Below are positions 5,087 through 7,071 of a stretch of DNA of 7,071 nucleotides, piece after piece. Source of the DNA: Bacteroidales bacterium UBA3764 (lineage in GTDB: Bacteria; Bacteroidota; Bacteroidia; Bacteroidales; UBA932). Within the stretch, counting starts at the first letter, position 1. Each line of letters opens with the position of its first letter. A model generated the notes under the pieces. That model was not told where the DNA came from, made no database searches, and saw only the letters and a list, made by a program, of their open reading frames with translations. The stretch spans positions 1 to 7,071 of the forward strand of contig DFFY01000029.1 in assembly GCA_002371115.1 (NCBI GenBank), read 5' to 3'. The translations under genes were made by a program, and so were the position numbers.

Positions 5087-7071
5087 ATGGCAAAATTTGC
5101 AGAGGATACACCGCTTATCAAGCAGTTCTTCGAGGTGAAGGCACAGCACCCGGAGGCGCTGCTGCTGTACCGTGTGGGGGACTTCTACGAGTCCTACGCG
5201 GACGATGCCGTCACCGCCGCCCGGGTGCTGGGGCTGGTCCAGACCAAGAAAAGCAACGGGGACAAGGGGCCCATCCCCATGGCCGGGTTCCCGCATCATG
5301 CCATCGAAACCTATCTTACCAAACTGGTGCGCGCCGGCTACAAGGTGGCCATCTGCGACCAGCTGGAGGACCCCAAGTTTGCCAAAAAGCTGGTGAAACG
5401 CGGTGTGACAGAGATTGTTACGCCGGGTATTTCCTTTGGCGAGGGCATGCTGGAGCAGAAGGAGAACAACTACCTCTGCGGCATCACGGTGGAAAAGGAC
5501 CGCTGCGGCGTGGCCTTTCTGGACGTATCCACCGGGCAGTTCCAGATTGCCCAGGGCACCCTGGACTATATAGCTACCCTTCTGGGCTCTCTCAAACCCA
5601 AGGAACTGGTGGTGCAGCGGGGCTATGAAAAAGGCCTCAGGGAACGCCTGGGGGACTATTATACCACGTCCATCGACGAGTGGGCTTTTGTGTACGATGC
5701 CGCCGTGGAGCGCCTCAAACGGCAGTTCGGCGTGGACAGCCTCAAGGGCTTTGCCATCGACCCGTATCCCCTTGGCATTTGCAGCGCCGGAGCCCTGCTG
5801 GTGTACCTGGAGCAGACGCAGCACACCGGACTCAAGAACATTTGCAGCATCGGCCGCATAGACGAGGCCAAGTTTGTGTGGATGGACCGCTTCACCCTCC
5901 GCAACCTGGAGGTGTTCCAAAGCGCTTCCGGGGCCGACGGCGTATCGCTGGTGCAAACCCTGGACAAATGCTCCAGCCCCATGGGCGCCCGTCTGCTGCG
6001 TGCCTGGCTGGCCATGCCCATCCTGGACCGGAAGGAGCTGGGCGCGCGCTATGACTGCGTGCAGTACTTCACGGAAAACCCTCAGATACTGGATGATACG
6101 CAAATGGACCTGGGCAAGCTGGGCGATATGGAGCGCATCCTGGGCCGCATTGCCACGGGAAAAGCCTTCCCGCGTGAGGTGATGCAGCTGAGCCGCGGCC
6201 TGGCGCTGGCCCGTCCCATCAAGGAGCGGCTGGAGGGCTCCGAAGCCCTGTCCAAGCAGCTCAAGGGCCTGCGTAACTGCGAGAAACTCCTGCAGGAAAT
6301 CCAGCGCGTGATGGCTGCGGAACCCGCCGTACAGGTGGGCAAGGGCCCGGTCATCGGCCCCGGCGTAGATGCAGAACTGGACGAGCTCCGCGCCCTGAGC
6401 GCCGGCGGCAAGGACTACCTCCTGCAAATGCAGCAGCGGGAGGCGGAGCGCACGGGCATATCGTCCCTGAAAATTGCCTACAACAACGTCTTTGGCTACT
6501 ACATTGAGGTGCGCAACACCTACAAGGATCAGGTGCCGCCGGAGTGGATTCGCAAGCAGACGCTGGTGAATGCGGAAAGGTATATCACCGAAGAGCTCAA
6601 GCAGTATGAGGAGAAAATCCTTACGGCGGAGGACCGCATATACGCCATAGAATCAAAACTTTACGCGGAACTCATTGCCAAAATCCAGCTGCAGATTCCG
6701 GATATCCAGACCAACAGCCGCATTTTGGCCAAGGTGGATGTCCTGGCGGGCTTTGCCCAGCAGGCCCTGGAACGGCAGTACTGCCGGCCGGAGCTGAACG
6801 ATTCCAAGGTCCTGGACATCAAGCAGGGCCGCCATCCGGTGATTGAAACGCTGATGCCCGCAGGGGAGGAATACGTCCCCAACGACGTCCTTCTGGACAG
6901 CGACAGGCAGCAAATCATCATCCTCACCGGTCCCAACATGGCCGGTAAGAGCGCCCTGCTGCGGCAGACGGCGCTGATAGTGCTCATGGCCCAGTGCGGC
7001 AGCTTTGTGCCCGCTACGGAGGCCCATATTGGCTGGTTCGACAAAATTTTCACCCGCGTGGGCGCCACGGA
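5087..7071 (+). CDS. mutS: DNA mismatch repair protein MutS (3' end outside window)
   Basis: This cytoplasmic ATPase recognises base mismatches and small loops after replication and recruits MutL. The frame is open from ATG 5087 to the window edge: 661 complete codons of an expected 860-880. Order of domains: mismatch-binding N-terminus with GDFYE (Phe33 and Glu35 being the mismatch-wedging and contacting residues); connector (about 125-250); lever domain opening with FTLRNLEVF at 269; clamp region with NNVFGYYIEV near 466; and the ATPase domain with the Walker A loop GPNMAGKSALLRQ at 615-627, ending in FTRVGAT. Walker B and the C-terminal dimerisation part lie beyond the edge. An in-frame TAG at 5069-5071 excludes a longer start. 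Codon use is strongly GC-biased (CTG, GTG, GCC, AAG), more than in the upstream lipoprotein genes, as expected of a core gene beside variable surface loci. No frameshift is seen. Confidence 0.97.
   Translation, partial: MAKFAEDTPLIKQFFEVKAQHPEALLLYRVGDFYESYADDAVTAARVLGLVQTKKSNGDKGPIPMAGFPHHAIETYLTKLVRAGYKVAICDQLEDPKFAKKLVKRGVTEIVTPGISFGEGMLEQKENNYLCGITVEKDRCGVAFLDVSTGQFQIAQGTLDYIATLLGSLKPKELVVQRGYEKGLRERLGDYYTTSIDEWAFVYDAAVERLKRQFGVDSLKGFAIDPYPLGICSAGALLVYLEQTQHTGLKNICSIGRIDEAKFVWMDRFTLRNLEVFQSASGADGVSLVQTLDKCSSPMGARLLRAWLAMPILDRKELGARYDCVQYFTENPQILDDTQMDLGKLGDMERILGRIATGKAFPREVMQLSRGLALARPIKERLEGSEALSKQLKGLRNCEKLLQEIQRVMAAEPAVQVGKGPVIGPGVDAELDELRALSAGGKDYLLQMQQREAERTGISSLKIAYNNVFGYYIEVRNTYKDQVPPEWIRKQTLVNAERYITEELKQYEEKILTAEDRIYAIESKLYAELIAKIQLQIPDIQTNSRILAKVDVLAGFAQQALERQYCRPELNDSKVLDIKQGRHPVIETLMPAGEEYVPNDVLLDSDRQQIIILTGPNMAGKSALLRQTALIVLMAQCGSFVPATEAHIGWFDKIFTRVGAT

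Noticed and set aside
4916..6427. Long minus-strand open frame of 503 codons
   Set aside because: It lies antisense to mutS, whose + frame shows clear MutS motifs. Long antisense frames are common opposite GC-biased codons.
6929..6952. MutS Walker A reads GPNMAGKS rather than GPNMGGKS
   Set aside because: As I recall, Ala at this position is normal in Bacteroidetes MutS, and the Lys-Ser needed for nucleotide binding is intact.

Overview
The window looks like chromosome of a fairly GC-rich member of the Bacteroidales, perhaps Alistipes-like (the genus is a guess). Three signs point there: lipoproteins with BACON, fimbrillin-like, Ig-like and Fib_succ_major (FISUMP) domains; start codons without Shine-Dalgarno sequences; and a mutS promoter that fits the Bacteroidetes consensus (TAnnTTTG at -7, TTG at -33).

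Layout, all on the + strand. (1) Bases 3-707 are the 3' end of a BACON-domain surface protein. (2) Seven bases later, 715-3525 encodes a 936-residue lipoprotein with a fimbrillin-like N-terminal domain and a long beta-rich C-terminal part I do not recognise. These two probably share an operon. (3) A 105-bp gap holds a perfect 18-bp palindrome (3567-3584) and an 8-bp tandem repeat (3604-3632) that runs into the next start codon. (4) Bases 3631-4773 encode a 380-residue lipoprotein with two BIG2 Ig-like domains and a C-terminal FISUMP domain. (5) Bases 4774-5086 are intergenic: a short hairpin, a strong rho-independent terminator, a stretch with only a weak open frame, and a promoter. (6) mutS begins at 5087 and runs off the window.

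The most interesting element is the last part of the BIG2/FISUMP lipoprotein (about 4588-4749). It is adenine-poor and full of NNC codons. It lies where related proteins, as I remember them, are asparagine-rich, and it ends in a conserved SVRPV tail. A hairpin follows 12 bases after the stop codon. This is the architecture of a variable region (VR) diversified by a diversity-generating retroelement (DGR). No reverse transcriptase, accessory protein or template repeat is visible here, so the VR would have to be served in trans from elsewhere in the genome, or be a fossil. The tandem repeat at the translation start of the same gene could add on/off or level variation. I infer a surface-displayed, two-way variable ligand-binding lipoprotein next to a fimbrillin/BACON surface operon, with housekeeping mutS as the downstream boundary.
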